Positions 22,724 to 30,232 of a stretch of 33,997 nt of DNA are shown here, piece after piece. Under the pieces are notes generated by a model. That model was not told the origin of the DNA, did not search any database, and saw nothing but the letters and a program-made list of their open reading frames with translations. The position numbers and the translations under genes were made by a program. The stretch spans positions 1 through 33,997 of the forward strand of contig JAKVJE010000010.1 of NCBI GenBank assembly GCA_022487185.1, read 5' to 3'. Source of the DNA: Microbacteriaceae bacterium. GTDB taxonomy: Bacteria; Actinomycetota; Actinomycetes; Actinomycetales; Microbacteriaceae. The stretch's first letter is position 1. Every line of letters begins with the position of its first letter.

Positions 22724-23929
22724 TCATGTGCCGCTGGATGGGGCTGAATCAACGTTCGGGTGAGCGGATGCTGCGAACAGACGCCGGCGGAGCCAGAGGG
22801 CGACATAGACGAGGCCGAGCAGCACCGGCACTTCGATGAGCGGGCCGACAGTCCCGGCCAGGGCTTCGCCGGATGCGACGCCGAACGTGCCCACGCACAC
22901 GGCGATGGCGAGTTCAAAATTGTTGCCGGCTCCGGTGAAGGCGAGCGTTGTGGTTTTCTCATAGCCGAGCCCCAGGGCGTGCCCAAGGACGAATCCGAGA
23001 GCGAACATGATCGCGAAATAGATGACGAGTGGGGCCGCGATGCGGGCAACATCCCATGGCTCACGTGAGATCCGTCCGCCTTGCAGTGCGAAGAGAACGA
23101 CCACCGTGAACAGCAGCCCCCACGTGGCCAATGGACGAATCTTCGGCATGAACCGGTGCTCGTACCACTCACGGCCCTTCGCATGCTCCCCAAGCACTCG
23201 GCTGATCCAGCCGGCCAGCAGCGGCACACCGAGGAAGACGAGCACAGATTCGGTGATGACCCAGAACGAGAATCCGGCGGATGTTGTGGAGAGTCCGAGC
23301 CAACCGGGAAGGATCTCAAGATAGAACCAGCCGAGCCCGGAGAATGCGAGGATTTGGAAGATCGCGTTGAGGGCGACCAGGACGGCGGCGGCCTCCCGGT
23401 CCCCGCAGGAGAGATCGTTCCAGATGAGCACCATCGCAATGCACCGGGCTAAACCGACGATGATGATTCCGGTGCGGTACTCGGGCAGGTCTGGGAGGAG
23501 AAGCCAGGCCAGAGCAAACATGAGGGCCGGACCGACTCCCCAATTGAGGATCAGGGAGGAGACCAGCAGCTTGCGGTCGTGGGTGACCCTGCCGAGTCTG
23601 TCGTAGCGAACGTTTGCCAATGGCGGGTACATCATGAGCAGAAGACCGATGGCGATCGGCAGGCTCGTGGAGCCCAGCATCACCGAACCGATGAGACCAG
23701 AGAGCCCGGACCACAGCCGGCCCGCACTCACACCGACAACCATTGCGGTGAGGATCCAGATCGGCAGCAGCCGATCTGCCGTCCCGAGCCGGGGATGCGT
23801 GCGCGAGCGAGAGGGTGCAGTGTGATCCCCGGAGTCGGTTGCGAGCCGGCCCCCGTTTTGCGCCGGATGCTCTGATCCGTTCGCCTCATCGGTATGAACC
23901 TGTGGCGGGGTGCGTCCTGTCTCGGACAC
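22724..23929 (-). CDS. acr3: ACR3-type arsenite efflux permease
   Basis: A 401-residue membrane exporter of arsenite (possibly antimonite) with ten hydrophobic helices in residues 53-390. Functional residues of ACR3 are present: the essential cysteine C163 in GLARCIAMVLIWNDLSCGDREAA region, and E339 in FTGAGNNFELAIAV. The first 50 residues form an unusual polar, His/Pro/Gly-rich cytoplasmic extension. I chose GTG 23929 because AGGAGG lies five bases upstream and a promoter with a consensus -35 (TTGACA, 23991-23996 minus) starts transcription near 23960; upstream ATGs at 23968 and 23983 lack a ribosome site. It diverges from arsR across an 89-base control region. Confidence 0.92.
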   Translation of the reverse strand: MSETGRTPPQVHTDEANGSEHPAQNGGRLATDSGDHTAPSRSRTHPRLGTADRLLPIWILTAMVVGVSAGRLWSGLSGLIGSVMLGSTSLPIAIGLLLMMYPPLANVRYDRLGRVTHDRKLLVSSLILNWGVGPALMFALAWLLLPDLPEYRTGIIIVGLARCIAMVLIWNDLSCGDREAAAVLVALNAIFQILAFSGLGWFYLEILPGWLGLSTTSAGFSFWVITESVLVFLGVPLLAGWISRVLGEHAKGREWYEHRFMPKIRPLATWGLLFTVVVLFALQGGRISREPWDVARIAAPLVIYFAIMFALGFVLGHALGLGYEKTTTLAFTGAGNNFELAIAVCVGTFGVASGEALAGTVGPLIEVPVLLGLVYVALWLRRRLFAASAHPNVDSAPSSGT

Positions 23930-23943
23930 TCTTCCCTCCTCGC

Positions 23944-23959
23944 ATAGACGATCATCTAT
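23944..23959. promoter_or_regulatory. ArsR operator candidate, ACR3-proximal
   Basis: ATAGACGATCATCTAT is a 14-of-16 palindrome between the proposed acr3 transcription start and its GTG. It lies within a GCATAGACG direct repeat shared with the second candidate (23942-23950 and 23980-23988). Binding by ArsR is inferred. Confidence 0.4.
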
Positions 23960-23966
23960 CAGACTC

Positions 23967-23996
23967 ATCCTGATGCAATGCATAGACGTTTGTCAA
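23967..23996 (-). promoter_or_regulatory. acr3: acr3 promoter
   Basis: A perfect -35 TTGACA (23991-23996, minus strand), an 18-base spacer and a weak -10 CAGGAT (23967-23972). Transcription would start near 23960, downstream of the early ATG codons, which supports the GTG at 23929. Confidence 0.55.
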
Positions 23997-23998
23997 TG
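23981..23998. promoter_or_regulatory. ArsR operator candidate over the acr3 -35
   Basis: CATAGAC-GTTT-GTCAATG is an inverted repeat with six of seven matching pairs. It covers the acr3 -35 hexamer and ends 20 bases before the arsR ATG, so one bound dimer could repress both genes. Binding by ArsR is inferred. Confidence 0.5.
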
Positions 23999-24018
23999 AG
24001 AGTGAGAAACTGAAGAAC

Positions 24019-24384
24019 ATGATCACAGCGCTGCCGAGCCCCACCGACCATCGCCAGGACGTCTGCTGCCAATCGATCTCGGTCGCGCCGCCCGTGGACG
24101 AGAGCCGTGACTTCGCCCGCAAGCTGAAAGCCCTCTCGGATCCGACGCGTCTGCAGCTTCTGCACCTCATCGCCGCCCATCCGGGGGGCAGTGCGTGCAT
24201 CTGCCATCTGACGGAGCCGCTCGGCGTGACGCAGCCCACCGTCTCCCACCACATGAGGCTCCTGGCCGAATCTGGGTTTGTTACCCGGGAGCAGCGCGGG
24301 AAGTGGGCCTTCTACACCATCAGGCCCGGGGCCCTCAAAGATCTCGGAGAGTACCTTATCGATCTGAGCCGTCTGCACGGCTGA
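24019..24384 (+). CDS. arsR: ArsR/SmtB-family arsenic-responsive repressor
   Basis: A 121-residue winged-helix metalloregulator that leaves DNA when As(III) binds. The HTH is LGVTQPTVSHHMRLLAESG (about 68-86), and the wing is FVTREQRGKWAFYTI. The cysteines are C16-C17 at the N-terminus and C60/C62 (SACICHL) before the recognition helix. This matches the Corynebacterium ArsR type, where a vicinal N-terminal pair of one subunit and a cysteine near position 55 of the other bind arsenite; it differs from the E. coli CxCxxC site in the DNA helix. No Shine-Dalgarno is seen; the message may be leaderless. It diverges from acr3. Confidence 0.93.
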   Translation: MITALPSPTDHRQDVCCQSISVAPPVDESRDFARKLKALSDPTRLQLLHLIAAHPGGSACICHLTEPLGVTQPTVSHHMRLLAESGFVTREQRGKWAFYTIRPGALKDLGEYLIDLSRLHG

Positions 24385-24495
24385 TCTCCGCCGCTGCGAC
24401 ATGCGTCAGCGTGGGGCGGGATCCCCTCTCCCAGTACCCCGGAGCGGAGGTTCGGTTCCGGTGGGGAGGACGGATTCGCGCGAGGTCCCCCCGGG

Positions 24496-25539
24496 GTGGC
24501 AAACTCATTCCCCGTGCAGCATTCTTTGAATTTCGAGCTCCGGCGCATTCCCACCCTGCTTCCCGGCGTTGCGCTCTGCGCCGTCGGCGTGGCGTGCGCG
24601 CTCGGGCTCAACGCCCTCCTGCCGCAGGTCAGCGCGATGCTGATCGCCATCATCTTGGGAATCCTGGTGCGGAACCTGGTGCCGCTGCCCGCGTGGCTGG
24701 AACCCGGGATCGCCTACACGGCCAAGCGCATCCTCCGGGTGGGCGTGGTCCTGCTGGGGCTGCAGGTGGCGCTGGGCGACATCCTCGGTCTCGGGGCCGG
24801 GATGATCGTGGTCGTGGTGGCCATCGTGACCATTGGGGTGCTGGGAACGCTCATCATGGGACGGATGCTCGCCATCTCCCGAACCCAGACCCTGCTGATC
24901 GCCTGCGGGTTCAGCATCTGCGGGGCGGCGGCCGTGGCCGCAGCCGACGGCGTCATCGAGACCAAGGACGGTGAAGAGGTCGTCACCGCGGTGGCCCTGG
25001 TTGTGCTCTACGGCACGGTGATGATCTTCGCCCTCCCCGCGGTCGCGGGCTGGATCGGGCTGAGCACGCACCAGAGTGCGCTCTGGGCCGGTGGGTCAAT
25101 TCATGAGGTCGCCCAGGTCGTGGCCGCCGGCGGCATCATCGGCGGGTCTGCCCTCGCTACCGCCGTGGTGGTGAAACTGGCCCGGGTCCTGATGCTCGCG
25201 CCGGTGATGGCGGGGATCAGCATCGCCCGGCGCCGGCAGATCGCGCGCAGCGCGGATCCGGATGCCCGGGGCGGCAAGATGCCCCCGATCATGCCGCTCT
25301 TCGTGGCCGGGTTCATCGTGATGGTCGTGGTTCGATCCACCGGGATTCTTCCCGTGGAGGTGCTGTCGGTGATGAAGGTCATCCAGAGTGCCCTGCTCGG
25401 CGCGGCCATGTTCGCCCTCGGGGCGGGGGTGCGCCTCAGCATGTTCCGCAGGGTCGGGTTCCGGCCGTTCATCCTGGCCACCGCATCCACCGTCCTGGTG
25501 GCGGGTGTGGCGCTGGGCGGCATCCTGCTGCTCGGCTGA
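24496..25539 (+). CDS. YeiH-family putative sulfate exporter
   Basis: A 347-residue integral membrane protein of the YeiH (PF03601) family with about ten hydrophobic segments. Family signatures include AIILGILVRNLVPLP, RILRVGVVLLGLQVALGDI, IACGFSICGAAAVAAADGVI (the conserved CG-ICG loop) and GGSIHEVAQVVAAGG. Family members are annotated as putative sulfate or sulfur-compound exporters, with little direct proof. The start is uncertain: GTG 24496, or GTG 24514 six codons later; neither has a clear ribosome site. It lies 111 bases after arsR; sharing a message with arsR is possible but not shown. Its stop is three bases from that of the convergent MIP channel gene. Confidence 0.87.
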   Translation: MANSFPVQHSLNFELRRIPTLLPGVALCAVGVACALGLNALLPQVSAMLIAIILGILVRNLVPLPAWLEPGIAYTAKRILRVGVVLLGLQVALGDILGLGAGMIVVVVAIVTIGVLGTLIMGRMLAISRTQTLLIACGFSICGAAAVAAADGVIETKDGEEVVTAVALVVLYGTVMIFALPAVAGWIGLSTHQSALWAGGSIHEVAQVVAAGGIIGGSALATAVVVKLARVLMLAPVMAGISIARRRQIARSADPDARGGKMPPIMPLFVAGFIVMVVVRSTGILPVEVLSVMKVIQSALLGAAMFALGAGVRLSMFRRVGFRPFILATASTVLVAGVALGGILLLG

Positions 25540-25542
25540 GTC

Positions 25543-26340
25543 TCAGTCGCCGTCTCCCTGTGCGGCCCGGCGGCTGATGCGGTCCCCGCCCGGTCCCCGC
25601 AGGATCTCGGCGATTCCGACTGCGAGGATCGCCCCCAGGAGCGGTCCGGCGACATAGATCCAGAAGGCGTCGAAGTTTCCGCAGATGAGCGCCGGGCCGA
25701 AGGAGCGAGCGGGGTTCATGGATGCGCCGCTCACCGGGCTTCCCCAGAGCCCGGCCAGCGAGATGTATGCTCCGGAGGCCACCGCGGCAAGTGAGCCGAC
25801 GCTCTGGGCGCCGGAGGCGGCCCCGAGGATGGTGCTCACCAGCCCGCAGGTCAGGACGACTTCAATCCCCAGGGCCTGCCAGAGGGAGAAGCCGGCCCCG
25901 GGGAGTGTCATCCCTGCGGATCCGTGAGCACCCAGGATGAGCCGGAGGAGCCCGGCCCCTGCGGCGGCGCCGAGGAGCTGCGCGCAGACATACCCGGGGA
26001 CGCGGCGCCAGTGAAAATCTCCGCGCAGAGCGAAGGCCACCGAGACCACCGGGTTCAGATGCGCCCCGGAAACCGCCCCGCAGAAGAGGATGACGCTCAT
26101 CACGAGCAGGCCGGGGGCGACCACCGCGGCTCCGCGGCTCACGGTTCCAGGGTCGACCGCGTCCACTACCCCCGGACCGGCCGCCGTCATCACCTGCAGA
26201 CAGGTGCCGAAGGCCTCGCAGAACAGCCGTCGCCACTCGTGGCGCAGATCGTCGAACTCAGCGATCAGTGTGTGCTCCCGGATGCTCAGGCCCGGGATCT
26301 CCCTCCGGGTTTCCGGGTGCCGTCCCTGTTGTCTGTGCAT
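25543..26340 (-). CDS. MIP-family aquaporin/glycerol channel
   Basis: A 265-residue six-helix channel. The first half-helix loop reads SGAHLNPVVS (N96-P97-V98) and the second SGASMNPARS (N209-P210-A211), so the first NPA box is NPV. The short loops and small, GlpF-unlike insertions suggest a water channel rather than a glycerol facilitator, but selectivity cannot be fixed by eye. The N-terminal 38 residues are a charged cytoplasmic extension ending HEWRRLFCEAFGT. The start is either ATG 26340 (GGGAG five bases upstream, chosen) or GTG 26391, 17 residues longer with GGGGA upstream. It is near, but not in, the arsenic cluster; some MIP channels pass arsenite. Confidence 0.88.
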   Translation of the reverse strand: MHRQQGRHPETRREIPGLSIREHTLIAEFDDLRHEWRRLFCEAFGTCLQVMTAAGPGVVDAVDPGTVSRGAAVVAPGLLVMSVILFCGAVSGAHLNPVVSVAFALRGDFHWRRVPGYVCAQLLGAAAGAGLLRLILGAHGSAGMTLPGAGFSLWQALGIEVVLTCGLVSTILGAASGAQSVGSLAAVASGAYISLAGLWGSPVSGASMNPARSFGPALICGNFDAFWIYVAGPLLGAILAVGIAEILRGPGGDRISRRAAQGDGD

Positions 26341-26453
26341 CGTCGCTCCCACCCCGGCTGCACCGCGTCCCGCGGGAGACGCCGGTGTCACCGCGTTCCC
26401 CAGATGCTATGCCCGTCAGTGCCGTTCCGGCCCGTCTGCTCCCCCGAATTCGC

Positions 26454-26459
26454 TACATT
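26454..26459 (+). promoter_or_regulatory. Putative -10 element of the hydrolase gene
   Basis: TACATT would start transcription about 30 bases before the ATG at 26497, leaving room for the GGAAGG ribosome site. No -35 is recognised. Confidence 0.35.
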
Positions 26460-26496
26460 GAAGTGGAAGAGGCATCCGCCTCCCGGAAGGATGCCG

Positions 26497-27300
26497 ATGC
26501 CCATTCCGTTGCCGTCGGTTCCGGTCCACACCTTCCGGTGGGGGGACCAGCAGATCCTGACACAGACCTTCGGGACGGATGCGGGGATGCCGATCGTGCT
26601 GGTCCACGGGATCGGGCTGGGCCGCCGTGTGCTGCTGCCCCTCACCCGGGTCCTCTCGGCTCGGCATCGTGTCACCGTGCTCGACCTTCCGGGCTTCGGC
26701 GATTCCCCTCGCCCGCGCCGGGCCCTGGATCTGGCGGACACCGGCCGGTTTGTGGCCAGGGTCGCCGAGGCGTGCGCCGGCCCGCATATTCTGATCGGGC
26801 ACTCGATGGGGGCACAGGTGGTCGCCGAGGCCGCCCGCCTCTCGTCTGCGGTCCGGGCCGCGGTCCTGATCGGCCTCACCGTTGATCCTGCGGCGCGCAC
26901 CGTCGGGGCACAGCTGCGGCGGTTCTGCGCCGACCTGCTCCTGGAGTCCCCCGGGGTGCTCGCCGTCGGGGGGAGATCGTACCTGCGGACGGGGCCCATC
27001 TGGTTTGTGAAGAAGCTGCGCCCCACGCTCCACCAGCGCATCGAGGATGTGTTGCCGGCCATCCCCGTCCCCACTCTGGTACTCGTCGGAAGTCGGGACC
27101 GAGTCTCGCCGGTGAGTTGGTCTCGGGCCGCCGCCGCACTGCTTCCCGTGGGGACCCTCTCCGTGCTCCCCGGAAAGGGACACGAGACAATGATTCGAGA
27201 TCCTCTTCCTGCGGCGAAGAGGATCGAGGACTTCCTCAGTTCGCTGGAGTCGCAGAAAGCCGGGCGTCTCGCAGAGCCACCAGCAGCGCCACGCCGGTAA
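26497..27300 (+). CDS. Alpha/beta-fold hydrolase
   Basis: A 267-residue serine hydrolase. The oxyanion strand is IVLVHGIG (33-40), the nucleophile elbow GHSMGAQ gives S103, the acid is D201 in VGSRDRVSP, and the base is H229 in KGHETM: a complete catalytic triad. LDLPGFGDSPRP (62-73) is typical of the family. There is no signal peptide, so it is cytoplasmic; the substrate is unknown. ATG 26497 has GGAAGG six bases upstream; the ATG at 26491 is directly behind it and unlikely. The last 22 codons overlap the 3' end of the convergent MFS gene by 65 bases, an unusually long antisense overlap. Confidence 0.9.
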   Translation: MPIPLPSVPVHTFRWGDQQILTQTFGTDAGMPIVLVHGIGLGRRVLLPLTRVLSARHRVTVLDLPGFGDSPRPRRALDLADTGRFVARVAEACAGPHILIGHSMGAQVVAEAARLSSAVRAAVLIGLTVDPAARTVGAQLRRFCADLLLESPGVLAVGGRSYLRTGPIWFVKKLRPTLHQRIEDVLPAIPVPTLVLVGSRDRVSPVSWSRAAAALLPVGTLSVLPGKGHETMIRDPLPAAKRIEDFLSSLESQKAGRLAEPPAAPRR

Positions 27301-28444
27301 GCGCGGTCCCCAGCCAGCAGACGGCCACCCATCCGCCCGACTGCCAGAACCAGAGTCCGAGTGCGCTGCCCATGGCACCCCCCACGAAATAGCTGGTCAT
27401 GTACACCGAATTGATTCGAGCACGGGAGGCCGGGTCGAGGGCAAACACGATCGCCTGGTTGCTGATGTGAACCGCTTGGAGTGCCACGTCGAGCAACACC
27501 ATGGCCACCAGGAACCAGATGAGCCGGATCTCGCCGACGTAGACCAAGGCCCAGGTGGCGAGCATGACGACGAGCCCCACAAAGGTGGTGGGGAGGGTGA
27601 GCCCCCGGTCGGCGAGGCGACCGACGAACGAGGCGAGCAGCGCCCCTGCCACCGCGGCAAAACCGACCAGCCCGATCTCGAGTTCGGTCATCCCGAAGCG
27701 GCTGTGCAACAGAAAGGCCATGGTGGCGAACAGGACACTCATCCCGGCGAAAGTCAGGCCACCCATGGCTGAGCGGGTGGCCAGTCGCGGGTATTCGGCC
27801 AGGAGCCGGGGAAGGGAGGCCAGGACCTGGCCGTAGGAGCGTCGATCGCTGCGGGGTGAGGTGGGCAGCATCCGCCACAGGGCGAAGGCGGTGAGCACCA
27901 TGGCCGCGGCCGCGAGTCGGTAGGCGAACTGCCATCCCCCCAGGGGGGCCAGGAGGCCGGAGACGCTGCGCCCAAGGAGTACGCCGATGAGGAGCCCACT
28001 CATGACCGTTCCGACGGCTCGACCCGAGGTGCCGGGTTCTGCCAGCTCAGCGGCAAAGGGCACGAGTACCTGCGCCGCGACCGAGAAGAAGCCTGCAATC
28101 GCGGTGCCCACCATCAGCACTCCCGCATTCGGGGCGAACCCGCAGAGTGCCTGCCCGAAGGCGCTGAGCAGCAGGAGGCCCACCGTGAGGCGTCGTTTCT
28201 CGACCAGATCTCCAAGGGGGACGAGGAGTAACAGGCCCAGCCCGTAGGAGGCCTGGGCCAGGGTGACGGTGACTCCTGCGGTGCCCTCTGAGATGCGCAG
28301 GTGTGTGGCGATCGTCGCCAGGAGCGGCTGGTTGAAATAGTTCCCGCCAGCGCAGAGGCCCGTGGTGATGGCCATCAGGGCGACGAGGGCCGTGGTCAGG
28401 CGGGGTTTCGGAGTGCGGGTGGGGGAGGTCTGAGGTTCATGCAT
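27236..28444 (-). CDS. MFS transporter (YnfM/arabinose-efflux-like)
   Basis: A 402-residue 12-helix major facilitator. The first helix runs VALMAITTGLCAGGNYFNQP, which with LAQASYGLGLLLLVPLGDLVEKRRL (motif A) is typical of the YnfM/AraJ-like efflux group. Proton-driven export of a sugar, drug or metabolite is inferred; the substrate is unknown. The ATG at 28444 is the only family-like start, with no clear ribosome site (GGGAGAAG lies about 13 bases away). Its 3' end overlaps the hydrolase gene by 65 bases. It diverges from the DUF4186 gene across 147 bases that include a run of eight C (28485-28492). Confidence 0.9.
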   Translation of the reverse strand: MHEPQTSPTRTPKPRLTTALVALMAITTGLCAGGNYFNQPLLATIATHLRISEGTAGVTVTLAQASYGLGLLLLVPLGDLVEKRRLTVGLLLLSAFGQALCGFAPNAGVLMVGTAIAGFFSVAAQVLVPFAAELAEPGTSGRAVGTVMSGLLIGVLLGRSVSGLLAPLGGWQFAYRLAAAAMVLTAFALWRMLPTSPRSDRRSYGQVLASLPRLLAEYPRLATRSAMGGLTFAGMSVLFATMAFLLHSRFGMTELEIGLVGFAAVAGALLASFVGRLADRGLTLPTTFVGLVVMLATWALVYVGEIRLIWFLVAMVLLDVALQAVHISNQAIVFALDPASRARINSVYMTSYFVGGAMGSALGLWFWQSGGWVAVCWLGTALTGVALLVALRDARLSATPAN

Positions 28445-28578
28445 GGCCGTGTCAGTCTTCTCCCGTCGTCAATGAAGCGCAACGCCCCCCCCGGGCGGCT
28501 GGGGCCTGGGACGCGCGAACGCTATTCCGGATCTATTGGTTCCGTTTTGCGTCTGCCATGGTAGCGCGCTTCCGTGCC

Positions 28579-28584
28579 TACACT
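28579..28584 (+). promoter_or_regulatory. Putative -10 element of the DUF4186 gene
   Basis: TACACT lies seven bases before the GTG at 28592, with no Shine-Dalgarno; a leaderless message is inferred. Confidence 0.35.
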
Positions 28585-28591
28585 CGGGACC

Positions 28592-28954
28592 GTGACGATG
28601 GATGTGGAGGAGACCTTGCGGAGGCTCTCCCGGTCCTCTTTCCGCGCCCGATTCCATCTGAACGACGCCGATCGGGCCTATGCCCGTGCCCGTGGGCGCT
28701 GCACCATCGCCGAGCATGCGCGGGACCTGCTGGCCACAAGAATCGGAGACGCGCATCCGCGTCACGATGGACGGCAGACCCCCTATCGCGGCCATCCAGT
28801 GTTCACCGCACAACACGCGACCGCGACCTGCTGCCGGGGCTGCGTGGAGAGGTGGCACCACATCCCCAAGGGAGCACCCCTGACGACAGCGGAGCTCGAC
28901 GAACTGACCGAACTCATCCTGGCCTGGCTCGACCGCGACCTGCTCCGGAGCTGA
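28592..28954 (+). CDS. DUF4186 family protein
   Basis: A 120-residue soluble protein of the DUF4186 family, recognised by FRARFHLNDADRAYARARG near the start and the highly conserved core around residues 70-100 with GHPVFTAQHATATCCRGC, then WHHIPKG. The invariant CC-x-x-C cluster with several histidines suggests metal binding, but the function is unknown. I chose GTG 28592 because TACACT lies seven bases upstream; ATG 28598, two codons later, is equally possible. It stands alone, between a divergent MFS gene and the ABC importer operon 134 bases downstream. Confidence 0.85.
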   Translation: MTMDVEETLRRLSRSSFRARFHLNDADRAYARARGRCTIAEHARDLLATRIGDAHPRHDGRQTPYRGHPVFTAQHATATCCRGCVERWHHIPKGAPLTTAELDELTELILAWLDRDLLRS

Positions 28955-28993
28955 CTCCGGCGTCGCCGAGTCGTCAGGATCCGTTTACCGGAG

Positions 28994-29022
28994 TGTCAGC
29001 GGCGGGGCCCCTCGCCGACACC
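28994..29022 (+). terminator. Imperfect hairpin between DUF4186 and the ABC operon
   Basis: GTGTC (with GGCG after a three-base bulge) pairs with CGCC-GACAC around a GC-rich loop. It could end the DUF4186 message. There is no U-tract, and the bulge makes this weak. Confidence 0.25.
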
Positions 29023-29088
29023 TTCGCTCCATACCGTGATGGCTGTTGCGGGCGGGCAGAGCCACCCGCGCCAGACTCAGGAGGACGG

Positions 29089-30222
29089 ATGAACATCCAA
29101 CACAAGCTCGCCGCCGCCGTTGCCGTCGTTGTCGCCGCGGGGATCGCCTTGACCGGCTGCTCCTCGGCGAGCGGATCGGCGGACGGGTCGACGGGCGCCA
29201 CGAGCGCCAAGACGGCCACGAGCGCCAGCGCATTCGGGGGCATGGACAAGCTCGTCGAGGCGGCGAACAAGGAGGGGCAACTCAATGTGATCGCCCTGCC
29301 GCACGACTGGGCGAACTACGGGAAGATCCTGGCGGCCTTCAAGAAGAAGTACCCGAAGATCACGGTGAAGGAGGCCTCTCCGGATGTCTCCAGCGCCGAA
29401 GAAATCCAGGCGGCCAAGACCAACCAGGGGCTGGATACCGCTCCCGATGTCTTCGATCTCGGTCTGACGGTTGCCCTGCAGAACACCGACCAGTTCGCCT
29501 CCTACAAGGTGCAGACCTGGAAGGATATTCCGTCGGCCCTCAAGGACTCCAAGGGGCGGTTCACCGGCGACTACGGCGGGTACATGTCCATCGGCTACGA
29601 CTCGTCGAAGTACCCGAAGCCGACAAGCCTGAACGATTTGCTCAAATCGTCATACAAGAGTGCCGTTTCCCTGAACGGGGATCCGACGCAGGCTGGGGCC
29701 GCCTTCGCCGCGGTCGGACTGGCGACGGCCCTGAAATCCGGAAACCTGAATAACTTCCAGTCCGGGATCGATTTCTTCCAGAAATTGAATGCCGCCGGAA
29801 ATATGAAGAATGTGGATGTCACCACGGCCACGGTGGCCTCGGGCGAGACCCCGGTGGTCTTCGACTGGGACTACCTGAACGCCACGCACACGGCCGACAA
29901 CGCCTCCTGGAAAACCGTGATTCTGCCAGGAGTCGGCTACGCCAGCTACTACAACCAGGCTATTAATAAGGACGCCCCGCATCCCGCCGCAGCCCGTCTC
30001 TGGCAGGAGTTCCTCTACAGCGACCAGGGGCAGAACCTCTGGCTGCAGGGAGGCGCCCGCCCGGTGCGCTCCGCCGCGATGGAGAAGGCCGGGACCATCG
30101 ATAAGACTGCCCTCGCCAAGCTGCCCAAGGCCCCGGCGAAGTATGTGATCCCCACCGAGAAGCAGAGCAACGACGCGGGAACCCTGCTCGGCAGCAAGTG
30201 GGCTGCCGCAGTCGGTCAGTGA
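29089..30222 (+). CDS. ABC importer solute-binding lipoprotein
   Basis: A 377-residue extracellular binding protein anchored by a lipid. The signal sequence (1-23) ends in the lipobox LTGC with C24 as the modified cysteine, followed by a Ser/Ala/Gly/Thr linker (25-50). The mature part begins MDKLVEAANKEGQLNVIALPHDWANYG, which resembles the COG1840/PotD-like class II binding proteins for iron, thiamine, polyamines or aminoethylphosphonate; the ligand cannot be told. AGGAGG lies four bases before the ATG at 29089; the frame is open for 177 codons upstream, but that is non-coding. It is the first of four genes (binding protein, two permeases, ATPase). A -10 candidate TACCGT lies at 29032-29037. 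Confidence 0.93.
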   Translation: MNIQHKLAAAVAVVVAAGIALTGCSSASGSADGSTGATSAKTATSASAFGGMDKLVEAANKEGQLNVIALPHDWANYGKILAAFKKKYPKITVKEASPDVSSAEEIQAAKTNQGLDTAPDVFDLGLTVALQNTDQFASYKVQTWKDIPSALKDSKGRFTGDYGGYMSIGYDSSKYPKPTSLNDLLKSSYKSAVSLNGDPTQAGAAFAAVGLATALKSGNLNNFQSGIDFFQKLNAAGNMKNVDVTTATVASGETPVVFDWDYLNATHTADNASWKTVILPGVGYASYYNQAINKDAPHPAAARLWQEFLYSDQGQNLWLQGGARPVRSAAMEKAGTIDKTALAKLPKAPAKYVIPTEKQSNDAGTLLGSKWAAAVGQ

Positions 30223-30232
30223 GCGGACGCCG

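Noticed and set aside
21574-23439. A 621-codon minus-strand frame joining the FAD oxidoreductase to sequence over acr3.
   Set aside because: The part over 22724-23439 is the shadow of acr3 in another frame; the join exists only because of the frameshift at 22578-22583.
21135-24384. The arsenic cluster as a genomic island integrated at tRNA-Ala.
   Set aside because: No integrase and no duplicated tRNA 3' end were seen; position next to a tRNA alone is not enough.
26388-27935. A 515-codon minus-strand frame across the hydrolase and MFS genes.
   Set aside because: It is a shadow frame over two clear genes, with no recognisable domain or ribosome site.
28485-28492. A run of eight C between divergent genes as a 6C-type RNA or a phase-variable promoter spacer.
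   Set aside because: There is no matching pair of C-loop hairpins and the run is not placed between -35 and -10 of either gene as far as can be seen.
28558-29088. An open frame adding 177 codons in front of the ABC binding protein.
   Set aside because: It overlaps the DUF4186 gene in another frame, and the signal peptide with AGGAGG upstream fixes the start at 29089.
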